From assembly GCA_000383735.1 (NCBI GenBank), contig KB912070.1, positions 95,251 to 159,250 of the forward strand: a DNA stretch of 64,000 nt, given 5' to 3'. The translations under genes were made by a program, and so were the position numbers. Shown here piece after piece: positions 1 to 8,020 of the stretch. The stretch comes from Verrucomicrobia bacterium SCGC AAA164-M04. Lineage in GTDB: Bacteria; Verrucomicrobiota; Verrucomicrobiae; Verrucomicrobiales; Akkermansiaceae. The first letter of the stretch is position 1. Each line of letters begins with the position of its first letter. The notes beneath the pieces were generated by a model. That model searched no databases. It worked only from the letters and a program-made list of their open reading frames with translations, and was not told the DNA's origin.

Positions 1-543
1 CAAGTGGGTGACCTTATATCTTAAATCCTTGATCCAGCGCTGGAGAAATTCATCTAAATCATCCTCTTTTTCCAGCTTATCTAAAATGTTCACGACTGTC
101 TGATTCTCCTTAGCACGTTCGGTATCTGTTAGCGTTAAGTCTCTTTGCGCGTCCTCTGCTATTAATAAGGCGAGTCGAAATTTGGCCCTTTGGTGCACGT
201 TCCCACTGGGCAATTTCTTTATCACTGCTTCTAGTTGTTCCCTTTCCCCATAAAACCCCAAGATTTTTACATACTTCACCATCAATTGATCATTCTCGGG
301 GATCGACCAGATTAGATCTCCGACCTTCTTCCTTTCTTGGGCGTAGCCATTCTCGATGACCCACTCGATGACCTTAGTTACTCCTTCCTCCTTTAAATCA
401 CTCACCACTAGGTCAAGGACTGCCATAGCCTCCACGTCATTTTTCCTAGACTGACTGATCAGTTTGTTCGCCTCCGCCACGCCATCTCCAAGAGCCACCT
501 TTATTAATAGGGCCATGATCGCTATTGCCAATCGTGAGTTCAT
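1..543 (-). CDS. Exported protein of unknown function, C-terminus beyond the window
   Basis: An uninterrupted minus-strand frame of 181 codons runs from ATG 543 off the left edge, so the protein is partial at its C-terminus. The N-terminus (MNSRLAIAIMALLIKVALG) has one arginine, a hydrophobic stretch and a small-residue end, which looks like a Sec signal peptide. The remainder is charged and appears mostly helical, with short helix-pair spacing that could be TPR- or HEAT-like, but I do not recognise a family. It is followed upstream by about 190 bases without a gene and then by the SGNH hydrolase on the same strand. No function can be assigned. Confidence 0.65.
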   Translation of the reverse strand, partial: MNSRLAIAIMALLIKVALGDGVAEANKLISQSRKNDVEAMAVLDLVVSDLKEEGVTKVIEWVIENGYAQERKKVGDLIWSIPENDQLMVKYVKILGFYGEREQLEAVIKKLPSGNVHQRAKFRLALLIAEDAQRDLTLTDTERAKENQTVVNILDKLEKEDDLDEFLQRWIKDLRYKVTHL

Positions 544-731
544 TCTAGGATGATACCAATTTCCCCCTAATAAAGAAACATCCAAGTCCACGAGAAATAT
601 TTCTCTTTTTTGGGTGGTGATTCTAAAAATTAAGCTTGGGGAGGAGTGCAGGATTAAGTCTTCGTCGCGCTTGAGATCTAAAGAGGAGAACAAGACGCGT
701 TCCCAGTTACTAAAGGGAAGAAGATCCTACT

Positions 732-1499
732 TTAGTTGCCCGTCATTTCTTTGAGCTTGGGGATAATCGACTTGGCCCAGATTTCGTGCGCCTTTTCACT
801 TGGGTGGGTTGTGTCGGGCATCATCTCCCTTGAAAGAACTCCCTTCTCATCGAGAAATTCGGCCCCAATATCCATGAAGCTGACGTTTGGGATATCTTTA
901 AGTAAGTCGGGTAGGTAGGAGTTGAGTTCTACAATTTGCCTGCGGTGTGGGTGATTGGGTTGCTCCCGGCGAGGAAAAACACCCAAGACAAGTATTTTCA
1001 TCTCGGGATACATAGCGTTGAGTTTTCGGGTGATTTCTTGGACTCCTTCGGCAGCTTGTTTGGGCTTGTCGCTACCCCAGCAAATGTTGTTGGTGCCAAT
1101 CATCAATGAGGCAGCCAAAGGGGCTGGTTTTATTTTGGGAAGGTGGTCGAGGCGCCAAAGAACATGATTGGTGCGATCTCCTCCAAAGCCCAAGTTCAGT
1201 GCGTTGAGCGGAGCGAAGTGTTTTTTCCAGACCGGCTCGCCGGGGCCCTTTTTGTCAAAGTTGTTTGTGATAGAATCACCTATTATAAGCAGTTCGACCT
1301 TTCGTTCATCTTTTGGATTATTGGACTTCTCAATCTCGGCGATCTTCTCCGCGTGACGGTTGAACCACCAGGAGGCTATGCGAACCTCGGGAGTGGTGGA
1401 TGGGTGCACCTTTGCTTGCTCTTCTGCCGCTACAGCTTGAAAGCTCAAAGTAAAAGAGGCGGTAAATGTGGCTACAAAGCGAGTCGACAACATTTTCAT
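732..1499 (-). CDS. Exported SGNH/GDSL-family hydrolase (PAF-acetylhydrolase-like)
   Basis: The four SGNH blocks are visible: GDSI with the nucleophile serine at about residue 76 (counting from ATG 1499), a glycine block GFGGDRT at about 105, GTNN at about 135, and the C-terminal D-T-T-H that supplies the Asp and His at about 229-232. The spacing matches the platelet-activating-factor acetylhydrolase IB subunit type, and such enzymes deacylate esters, often acetyl groups on sugars. A signal peptide (MKMLSTRFVATFTASFTLSF then AVAA) predicts export. The frame can be opened at a TTG at 1523, but ATG 1499 gives the clean signal peptide and is preferred. The substrate is unknown. Confidence 0.85.
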   Translation of the reverse strand: MKMLSTRFVATFTASFTLSFQAVAAEEQAKVHPSTTPEVRIASWWFNRHAEKIAEIEKSNNPKDERKVELLIIGDSITNNFDKKGPGEPVWKKHFAPLNALNLGFGGDRTNHVLWRLDHLPKIKPAPLAASLMIGTNNICWGSDKPKQAAEGVQEITRKLNAMYPEMKILVLGVFPRREQPNHPHRRQIVELNSYLPDLLKDIPNVSFMDIGAEFLDEKGVLSREMMPDTTHPSEKAHEIWAKSIIPKLKEMTGN

Positions 1500-1788
1500 T
1501 TCGTCAATGTGAGGGTTTTGCAATGTCTCACAAGCTTAAGATTCAGAGCAATTAAGAGATCGTATTTCAGATCTTTCTCGATTTTAGATCGGCGCTATCT
1601 AAAAATAGAGGACTTTAAAAGAGTCGATCCTCCTTTGGTTGTTGGCGTAGTGTTGGGATCCGTTCTGTTTTACCCGAATCTCTGGGAGGTATGGTTTTTA
1701 CGATAGACCTGTAAACGCTAATCAGATCGGTAATGAAGAGGGTATTTACGCATCCAAAAAAAATAGTCTGCGAGCTTGCTGTGCGGGA

Positions 1789-2880
1789 TTAGCGGTATTG
1801 CTCGCTGCCGCTGGCGGGTGAGTAGGGTTGTTGCGGTTCGAAGTAATCCCACAGGATCTTGGAGATGTCCCTTAGGAGTGAAAAGCCCTGGTTGTCATGT
1901 TTCCATGACTGATCTTTCTGGTTTTTGGTTATAATACAAAACACGTAGTCTCCGTGTGGAGCATGGACCAATACAACCTCGCTACGCGACGCATTGATTG
2001 CCCCCTGCTTACTTATCGTTGCGATCGATGGTGGAACTGATGAAAGAGCTTCGCCGTCCCAGTAGATTCGGCCCATAGCGCGTGCCATCTCCTCGTCAGC
2101 CGCGGCCGAAATAAGCTTACGGTTGCGAATGCGTATCAGCAGCTGTGCCATTTCACGCGGAGTTGTTTGCCCCCATCCGTAGCGGTCCCGTGCGTCTGTA
2201 CGTCCGGGCGTGCGAGAGTTGAGGCGTGTGCGCGAGAATCCTTTTTCCTTAAGCCAAGTGTTGATGGTCGTGCCAGTCCCTGCTAATTCCTGACACCAGG
2301 CTGCAGCGGTGTTGTCGCTGGTTGTGATCATAAGGAAAACTAACTTTTCGAGCGTCAACTTTTGGTTGTTAGCGAATGAGCCAAGTAAATCTTCACCGGG
2401 GTAGAGGCGGTCTTTGGTGTAGGTCAATTTGTCTTGGTAGCCAAGTTTGTCGCGCTCTACCTTGTCGAGGATCGAGGCTAGGATGGGGATCTTTATCATA
2501 CTGGCTGCGGGGAATAGCTCGTCCGCATTTATGAGGACCGAGTGATTCTTCTGCAGGTGGTGGACGTAAAGTCCGACCTCACCGTCTAGCTCGGCGACCC
2601 TTGTTTCTAGCTTCGTTGCTAGTGTCACTGGTCCAGGTGGACCATGGCATGATGTTAGGAGTATATTTCCCAATATTCCCATGAGGGACAGTAATATCTT
2701 TTGAGTGGGGAGGGAAAAGAAGTCAGAGTCGTGAGGATTGGGAGTAGGGCTTATTGAGGAAGTGGGGGGACTGCTATTGCTGTTGGTATCGGATATCACA
2801 GGACCAGGCCATTCCCTCGCTTGTCGAGTAATGATAGGATTTCGAGGGTTATGCATGATAAACAAAATACCCAAGGTCAT
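1789..2880 (-). CDS. Beta-lactamase-fold serine hydrolase, probable lipoprotein
   Basis: The protein has the class A beta-lactamase/PBP4-like layout: an S-x-x-K motif (SMIK, residues 127-130 from ATG 2880), an SDN motif at 188-190, and K-Q-G near 296 in place of KTG. The omega-loop region (T-P-G-R-T-D-A-R-D) has no obvious equivalent of the deacylating Glu166, so a true beta-lactamase is unlikely; a peptidoglycan-related serine peptidase or esterase fits better. The first 66 residues are unusual: a Pro/Ser/Asn-rich stretch precedes a hydrophobic segment ending in LLTSC, a lipobox. Translation may start later, for example at ATG 2682, although that leaves a signal with little positive charge. 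The start is unresolved. Confidence 0.75.
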   Translation of the reverse strand: MTLGILFIMHNPRNPIITRQAREWPGPVISDTNSNSSPPTSSISPTPNPHDSDFFSLPTQKILLSLMGILGNILLTSCHGPPGPVTLATKLETRVAELDGEVGLYVHHLQKNHSVLINADELFPAASMIKIPILASILDKVERDKLGYQDKLTYTKDRLYPGEDLLGSFANNQKLTLEKLVFLMITTSDNTAAAWCQELAGTGTTINTWLKEKGFSRTRLNSRTPGRTDARDRYGWGQTTPREMAQLLIRIRNRKLISAAADEEMARAMGRIYWDGEALSSVPPSIATISKQGAINASRSEVVLVHAPHGDYVFCIITKNQKDQSWKHDNQGFSLLRDISKILWDYFEPQQPYSPASGSEQYR

Positions 2881-3039
2881 CGTCCTTCTTATAGTTTTTT
2901 CGATTGGCCTACAATGCGAACAAAACCCTACAGTAAAGGTAGTCTCGCAAAGATAATACCAGTCCGAGAAACTCTCTGGGTAAAGTGGTTGGTTTTCTTC
3001 CTGAGAGGCCGCGTAAAAGAGTTATTGTAAACTAAAATC

Positions 3040-4170
3040 TCAACTGATGTGAGCGCCTTTTGTCTCTGTATACATCGAGTAAACCGAAGTGCTGGCGGTC
3101 ATAAAGAGCCGATTTCGCTTGGTTCCGCCGAAGCAGACGTTTGAGCAAATTTCTGGAAGTAAAATTTGTCCAATTCGCTGTCCGTCCTCATTCGCGAAGA
3201 TGTGGACACCATCGTAACCGTCTCCCACCCAGCCGGCGCTGGCCCAAATATTACCGTATTCATCGGCGCGGATTCCGTCAGCAAAACCAGCTTTTTTCTC
3301 GCCGTCGACTTCCAGCGTCATGGAGGCAAACTCGCGGCCGTTCTTCAGTCTCTTTGTACTTTCGATATCCCAAACTTTAATATTTTTCGGAGCATCTGGA
3401 TAATGACTTGCACCAGTGTCAGCGACGTAGAGCTTTTTGTAGTCTGGCGAAAAACAGAGGCCATTTGGCTTGAAGATTTCGTCGGTCAGCTTCGTAATCT
3501 TTCCGTCTTGAGCATCAATGCGATAGACTGCCTCCTTTTGATACGGACGGACTGAGCCGTTTGTCGCGCGAGTGCCTTCGTAATTCATGAGGCCGCCATA
3601 ACCCGGATCCGTAAACCAAATCGAGCCGTCTTCCGGGTGGACGATTGCGTCATTCGGTGCGTTGAGTGATTTGCCTTCGAATTTCTCGGCAAGCACTGTA
3701 ACCGTGCCATCGTATTCATAGCGAACGACCTTTCGCGGGCCGTGTTGACAAGAAATCTGCCGTCCTTGGAAATCAAAAGTGTTGCCGTTGCTGTTACCGC
3801 TCGGGTAGCGAAATTGCTTGGTGACATGGCCGTCTTCTTCTAGCCAACGGTGCTGAACATTATTCGGGATATCGCTCCACAAGAGATAACGGCCCACGCC
3901 GTTCCAAGCTGGCCCTTCGGCCCAGAGCATGTCCGGTGAATGGTAAATGCGTTGGATCGGAGTGTTGCCAAGCTTGAGCTTATTGAAGCGATCGTCGAGT
4001 GAAACAATATCGGGGTCAGGATAGCGCGTCGGGATAACGCCCGTCCAATCGCGCGGCGTTTCGGCAGCGGTTTTTTTGGCGGTGATCGCGGCAGCCATTG
4101 CGGCGGTCGCTCCGGTAATGAAATTACGGCGCCCTGTTGAGGAAATGCTCGAATCTGGTTTTTCGTTCAT
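3040..4170 (-). CDS. Tat-exported SMP-30/gluconolactonase-family protein
   Basis: The 376-residue product is a six-bladed beta-propeller of the SMP-30/gluconolaconase/LRE type. Visible signatures are W-F-T-D-P-G-Y, P-N-G-L-C-F-S-P-D and A-D-G-I-R-A-D-E-Y-G-N-I-W, which hold the metal-binding Glu/Asn/Asp positions of the family. The N-terminus contains a twin-arginine signal (STGRRNFITGA followed by an Ala-rich hydrophobic stretch), so the folded enzyme is probably exported by Tat. Family members hydrolyse sugar lactones; here the substrate is not evident, and many planctomycete/verrucomicrobial paralogs exist. It stands alone, with a 7-bp stem hairpin about 90 bases upstream of its start. Confidence 0.85.
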   Translation of the reverse strand: MNEKPDSSISSTGRRNFITGATAAMAAAITAKKTAAETPRDWTGVIPTRYPDPDIVSLDDRFNKLKLGNTPIQRIYHSPDMLWAEGPAWNGVGRYLLWSDIPNNVQHRWLEEDGHVTKQFRYPSGNSNGNTFDFQGRQISCQHGPRKVVRYEYDGTVTVLAEKFEGKSLNAPNDAIVHPEDGSIWFTDPGYGGLMNYEGTRATNGSVRPYQKEAVYRIDAQDGKITKLTDEIFKPNGLCFSPDYKKLYVADTGASHYPDAPKNIKVWDIESTKRLKNGREFASMTLEVDGEKKAGFADGIRADEYGNIWASAGWVGDGYDGVHIFANEDGQRIGQILLPEICSNVCFGGTKRNRLFMTASTSVYSMYTETKGAHIS

Positions 4171-4259
4171 GAACTGAATAATAGAAAACGCATCGCTAAA
4201 CTCCAGAAATTTTGAATGTGCTTTGTGTAGGAACTTTGAGTGACTCTTAGGAGGTTACT

Positions 4260-4283
4260 TTCAGGGGGGTAGGTTACCCTGAA
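4260..4283. promoter_or_regulatory. Perfect 7-bp inverted repeat between divergent genes
   Basis: TTCAGGG at 4260-4266 and CCCTGAA at 4277-4283 are exact reverse complements around a 10-base loop. It sits in the 263-base divergent spacer between the SMP-30 gene (starting at 4170, minus) and the secreted protein at 4434 (plus). There is no T-run on either side, so it is not a standard terminator; it may be an operator or a leader hairpin. Confidence 0.3.
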
Positions 4284-4433
4284 TTTACTAGGGGAAGGGT
4301 ATGATTTTGGCCGGGGAATCTCATAAAAGATAGAGATCTTTCGTTTTGAGAAATCTTGATGACACAAAATTGATCATATCTACGCATGAACAAATGAGAC
4401 GCCATTGGAATTATCTCTCAAAAATAAAACGTA

Positions 4434-5003
4434 ATGAAAAAAATGAAAAAATTGCTTCTTTCGGCGCTTCTGAGCGTGACTTCCATGAGTTCTGTTTTTG
4501 CTGATCATCACGAAAAATTATCGGTGAAGACTTCGACTCTTAAAGAGTTCAGGGAACTGTGTGGGCTCCTCGAGGGACGTTGGAATACAGATATCCTTTG
4601 GATAAACGAGTGGCCAGGTGCAAATGCGGTTCGAGGAGAGACGGTCAAGGGCCACACCAAGGTTACTCGTATCCTAGACGGGGCTGCTTTGGAGATGAAA
4701 TCGATGCAGGGGACAGAGGAAAGCGCTTGGAGGTTATACTACCATCCGTCCACATCTCAGATCCGAAGTCTATACCTTACGAGTGGCGGAACGGTTGGCT
4801 ATGGGACGCTCTTTAAGATAAGCGATACGGAGTATGGCGAGAAAGTTGATGGTGCCCAGAAAGGTGGTGGGGTGATTACTGGTGATATAAAATGGGTTTT
4901 TTCGAAAGATGGGAGATCGTTTATGCTAAGGTCGAAAAATATTAAGCTGGATGGGAAACCACTTGGTGAGCTCAAAGATCTCTACAAGAAGGTATCTCCC
5001 TGA
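4434..5003 (+). CDS. Secreted protein of unknown function, possibly lipocalin-like
   Basis: The 189-residue protein starts with a lysine-rich signal peptide (MKKMKKLLLSALLSVTSMSS then VFA). The mature part has many short beta-strand-like segments (E-G-R-W-N-T-D, L-E-M-K-S-M, W-R-L-Y-Y-H-P, I-R-S-L-Y, G-Y-G-T-L) with the order typical of small beta-barrel domains of the DUF1579/THAP4/lipocalin type that monitor or bind small ligands. That family suggestion is inference from pattern only. No catalytic motif is visible. It is a single-gene unit read away from the SMP-30 gene. Confidence 0.7.
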   Translation: MKKMKKLLLSALLSVTSMSSVFADHHEKLSVKTSTLKEFRELCGLLEGRWNTDILWINEWPGANAVRGETVKGHTKVTRILDGAALEMKSMQGTEESAWRLYYHPSTSQIRSLYLTSGGTVGYGTLFKISDTEYGEKVDGAQKGGGVITGDIKWVFSKDGRSFMLRSKNIKLDGKPLGELKDLYKKVSP

Positions 5004-5357
5004 TCCTTCTGCTTTCTTTTTTTATTGTCGATTGCGCGCGGGGCTGGGCTTGGTAGCGCTCTTGACCATGCCTTTTGTTTGCCGTGATGCGCTGATAGAG
5101 ATAAAGCTGCGGGAGCGATCCGAGGGATGAGAGTCGTAGCCAATCCGCTCGATCCTCACAATTTCGGCGAGTGTTTTTTGATCTGGTTCGTGGATCCTGT
5201 GAGGAGAGAGATCATTAGGTCTAGGAGTTTGTGCGCGGTTAGCGAGGATGCTTTTTGAAGTTACGCTCTCGGGATTTTCTTTTGGTGGAATAGACCTAGT
5301 TCAAGACTGGTGACCAAATTGGTGTGGATTGTCAGGAATCAAAAACTATTTTGATCA
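5004..5357. other. 354-base gene-free stretch with a start-less open frame
   Basis: No convincing gene is present. On the minus strand one frame stays open for roughly 90 codons and ends at TAA 5022-5024, with residues such as PDQKTLAEIVRIERIGYDSH, but no ATG lies upstream (only a GTG within it). It could be the 3' remnant of a decayed gene or chance. I recognise no family. Confidence 0.3.
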
Positions 5358-5720
5358 CTAGTGTTCGTAGAGATTGAATAGCTTCAATGATCCTTTTTTG
5401 GTGACAATATCGACCGTAATATCGACGTAATTCTGATCTTCAATACCGATCGCGTCATCCAAGCTATGAATGCGAAAATTTGGGCCGCTTCGTTTCCATA
5501 CTCCAGAAAGTGTCCCCTGTATTGAACCACCGTCATTAAGAACAGTCCTAGCGAACCCTGTAAAGCTACCCTTTGTTTCTCGTGAATCAGAGGGGGTCAA
5601 TTTATGATTAAAATAGACATGTCCATATTTACCGATCTCCCCTTCATAATTGAGGGTGATTCGGTCTTTTTCCATAAACACCCCCGTAAGGGTGACATCT
5701 GCTTCAATTGCAAGTCTCAT
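5358..5720 (-). CDS. Small hypothetical protein, beta-rich
   Basis: About 120 residues from ATG 5720; the frame extends to a TTG at 5765 that would add 15 residues. There is no signal peptide and no membrane segment. The sequence alternates polar and hydrophobic residues (TLTGVFMEKDRITLNYEGEI, then TKGSFTGFARTVL and GSIQGTLSGVW), consistent with an antiparallel beta-sheet or barrel. I do not recognise the family. It lies 3' of the I78-like gene on the same strand with about 120 bases between, so co-transcription is possible but not shown. Confidence 0.5.
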   Translation of the reverse strand: MRLAIEADVTLTGVFMEKDRITLNYEGEIGKYGHVYFNHKLTPSDSRETKGSFTGFARTVLNDGGSIQGTLSGVWKRSGPNFRIHSLDDAIGIEDQNYVDITVDIVTKKGSLKLFNLYEH

Positions 5721-5839
5721 AAGCTCAATGGTTAAAGGGTTTTGCTCCACGACGCTGTTGGGCAACCCCTCATTGGGTTAAAGCGAAAAGCGAATGAGCT
5801 TTGTGTCACTCAAATTTGAATCACGATAGCAGTGGTCGG

Positions 5840-6412
5840 CTAACCTTTGTTAACTCGAATAATCTTTCCATTTTTGATAGAAAAATTGAGGCGCTCTGGG
5901 CGATGATCTGCCGTTACGCCTTGCGGTTCCCCGTCGATTTCGATCACTCGAGATCGTAGTTTGTTAATCTTCGCAAGATCTTGAGCTTCCTTTTGAGTTA
6001 GCCCAATAAAAGATTTTTCATTAAGTTGTTTGGGAGACGAATAAACTTCAGACGCGGTAATAAGTAATTTTGCTAACTCCTCATCTGTAACAACCTTATA
6101 TCCTTCACTATAATTCCAAGTCTGACCCGTGACATAGACTTCACGAGGAAGTTTTTGGAACTTTCTTGGGATATTTACGGATGTTTTAGCCTTTGACATT
6201 ACAGCTGCAGCTAAACCTTCTTGTTTCCGAGCTTCGCACACGACGAGTAGCGTGTTCGCTTTTTTGTAGATCCTGCTGATCTTGATCGTCCAAGCTGGGC
6301 TGGGAACATCAATAGAAACTGCTACGGGCGTTAATGAAGGCACCTTAGAGCCAAAAGAAAGTGAAGCTAGTCCTATGCTTAAAGAACAAAGAATGATTTT
6401 GGGTTGAACCAT
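5840..6412 (-). CDS. Exported protein with C-terminal I78/serpin-inhibitor-like domain
   Basis: The first ~20 residues form a signal peptide (MVQPKIILCSLSIGLASLSFG). Residues from about 135 to the end resemble the I78/potato-inhibitor-type domain: a 'F-I-G-L-T' helix start, the dG-E-P-Q-G-V-T-A-D-H-R-P-E-R-L-N signature in which T and R-L-N are the conserved positions, and a final strand K-I-I-R-V-N-K-G. Members of that family inhibit serine proteases through the loop before the R-x-x-R-L-N motif. The middle part (residues 30-130) is unfamiliar. Function as a periplasmic or secreted protease inhibitor is inference from the domain match by eye. Confidence 0.6.
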   Translation of the reverse strand: MVQPKIILCSLSIGLASLSFGSKVPSLTPVAVSIDVPSPAWTIKISRIYKKANTLLVVCEARKQEGLAAAVMSKAKTSVNIPRKFQKLPREVYVTGQTWNYSEGYKVVTDEELAKLLITASEVYSSPKQLNEKSFIGLTQKEAQDLAKINKLRSRVIEIDGEPQGVTADHRPERLNFSIKNGKIIRVNKG

Positions 6413-6600
6413 AGACTAGATTAGACGAGCGGAGAGGCCTTTGCGAGGAAGTTTCTTCCAGCGTAAGGAGAGGGCGACTCCATAGAAGGTTGTCAGCAGA
6501 GTTGGCTGTAATATGGGGGGCTGATTGTCGTTATTAATTGGAAATACTGACGAGCTTGTCCGCCATTTTAAGGGAACACAATGAGTAGATTGGCATGAGA

Positions 6601-6629
6601 TTGACTTGCGACAGTCCTCTTAGTAGATT
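6601..6629 (+). promoter_or_regulatory. Candidate sigma70-type promoter for the SlyB-like gene
   Basis: TTGACT at 6601-6606 and TAGATT at 6624-6629 are separated by 17 bases. The predicted start of transcription would fall at or within a few bases of the ATG at 6636, so the message could be leaderless or nearly so. The prediction rests on sequence resemblance alone. Confidence 0.35.
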
Positions 6630-6635
6630 TCAACT

Positions 6636-7127
6636 ATGTCACTCACATTTTTAAGCCGACTACTCTGCGGAGCTTTGGTATTTCAACTGTTAAGTTGCGT
6701 TCCGGCGACCCAAACTGGCACTAGTTATTCGCGTGGTGAAGCCCGTGTTTTGCAACAGGTTAAAATTGGTAAAGTCTTAGACGTGGCCGAAGTCGCTATT
6801 GAAGGGACAAAAAGTGGTGCAGGAGAGATCGTTGGTGGCGCTGTGGGTGGGATCGCTGGCCGCAACACCGGCAGCGGTGCAGGTGGGAAGATTGCGGCCG
6901 TGTTGGGCGGGGCTGTGGGTTCAGTTGTGGGTGCGAAAATAGAAGAAGCCAGAACGCGCTCTCGTGGTCATGAATACACTATTCGCCTGGACAAAGGTGA
7001 GGTGATCTCGGTGGTGCAAGCAATTGATCCCAAGGCGGTTCCAATCGTTGCGGGTGATGAGGTCAAGTTATTGTCGCAAGGGGCTACCTATCGCGTCACC
7101 CGGCTCAACACTGCAGGTCGGCCCTGA
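6636..7127 (+). CDS. SlyB-like outer-membrane lipoprotein with glycine zipper
   Basis: 163 residues. A signal peptide ends in LLSC at about residues 18-21, a lipobox, so the mature protein is probably lipidated. Residues ~65-105 are a glycine-zipper two-helix membrane segment (GEIVGGAVGGIAG and GGKIAAVLGGAVGSVVGAKI), and the C-terminal part is a short beta domain (YTIRLDKGEVISVVQ). This is the architecture of the SlyB/Pcp-type lipoproteins that stabilise the outer membrane. It is a single gene with its own candidate promoter, and its 3' end faces the PEP-CTERM gene. Confidence 0.85.
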   Translation: MSLTFLSRLLCGALVFQLLSCVPATQTGTSYSRGEARVLQQVKIGKVLDVAEVAIEGTKSGAGEIVGGAVGGIAGRNTGSGAGGKIAAVLGGAVGSVVGAKIEEARTRSRGHEYTIRLDKGEVISVVQAIDPKAVPIVAGDEVKLLSQGATYRVTRLNTAGRP

Positions 7128-7201
7128 TTCAATAATTCCCCCTAGAAGAGCCAATAAATTGAGATTGATCTAGGATTTTTTCCGGCCCTAGCCGATCGTT
7201 T

Positions 7202-7930
7202 CTAGCGTCTGCGGCGAAGGCCTGCCAAGATTCCTGTGAACCCAATCAAGAGTGTTGAGCCAGTCTCCGGAACTGCCGTTAGTCCCCAGCTGCTGGTCGC
7301 AGGGATAGTAGCTGGAGCAGCTTCGTTAACATAAAGGTTTCCAGCAAGTGAGCCTGCTCCCAAAATATCTGTGCCAGTTCCTTTGAAGGAAGCTCCATTG
7401 AATTGAAGCAGACCGGCGTCTTCGTCAATCCCCGCAAGATCAGCCGCCGTCATTCCGAAGCCAGTGTCGTTCCCTCCAGCAATATTGACAACGTCGCCGG
7501 GAAGGGTGAATGCATTGGTGACCGTTGATGATCCATCTGTTGCAGTGACCGTTAAAATGTCGATTGGAGTGGAAAGATCCGCATCGAGTCGAATTGAGAT
7601 TACGGAACCCAAAAATTCCGAAATATCGACGGAGAACATGGAGTCATTTGCGGGTGAGGCGGCCAAATAATCTCCCCGATCTTGGTAGACTGTTAGGTCG
7701 GAACCGATTACGACAAGTGCCACGCCCGTTCCGTCTCCTCCTGCTTCAAAAATCACATCATTGGTCCCATCAACCGCGTATCCAGCATCAAGTGTCCAAT
7801 CTGCGACATTAGTTACCGGGTCGTCAGTTCTAGAGGCGCCCGGGACTAGATTGATGATGGCACCCTCCACTGGAAGAAGTGCGGATGAGGCTGAAAGAAA
7901 AACGAGAACAAATCCTAGGTGACCCTTCAT
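7202..7930 (-). CDS. PEP-CTERM-type anchored secreted protein
   Basis: 242 residues with an N-terminal signal peptide (MKGHLGFVLVFLSASSALL) and a C-terminal tripartite sorting tail: V-P-E-T, a hydrophobic stretch of about 15 residues, and a final R-R-R-R. Proteins with such tails are recognised by an exosortase and placed on the cell surface or into exopolysaccharide; no exosortase gene is in this window. The middle portion is low in cysteine, rich in Gly/Asp/Thr and beta-prone, with no recognisable enzyme motif. The role is therefore probably structural or adhesive, which is inference. Confidence 0.8.
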   Translation of the reverse strand: MKGHLGFVLVFLSASSALLPVEGAIINLVPGASRTDDPVTNVADWTLDAGYAVDGTNDVIFEAGGDGTGVALVVIGSDLTVYQDRGDYLAASPANDSMFSVDISEFLGSVISIRLDADLSTPIDILTVTATDGSSTVTNAFTLPGDVVNIAGGNDTGFGMTAADLAGIDEDAGLLQFNGASFKGTGTDILGAGSLAGNLYVNEAAPATIPATSSWGLTAVPETGSTLLIGFTGILAGLRRRR

Positions 7931-8020
7931 GACCAGAGTTTAACGTTTTTGCTGTCAGGAGTCAAAGTCAGGTCTTCTTTTTTTCGCGAACTCAGGGATT
8001 TGGCGGGGGCCGTTGACGAT

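Noticed and set aside
736..1706. Plus-strand ORFs opposite the SGNH hydrolase
   Set aside because: Antisense shadows without conserved motifs; the minus-strand gene has all SGNH blocks.
5751..5800. Integron attC-like core (GTTGGGC / GCCCAAC) between small hypothetical genes
   Set aside because: Only one core box fits; no paired R' and R'' with the right spacing or a foldable attC, and no integrase with cassettes nearby.
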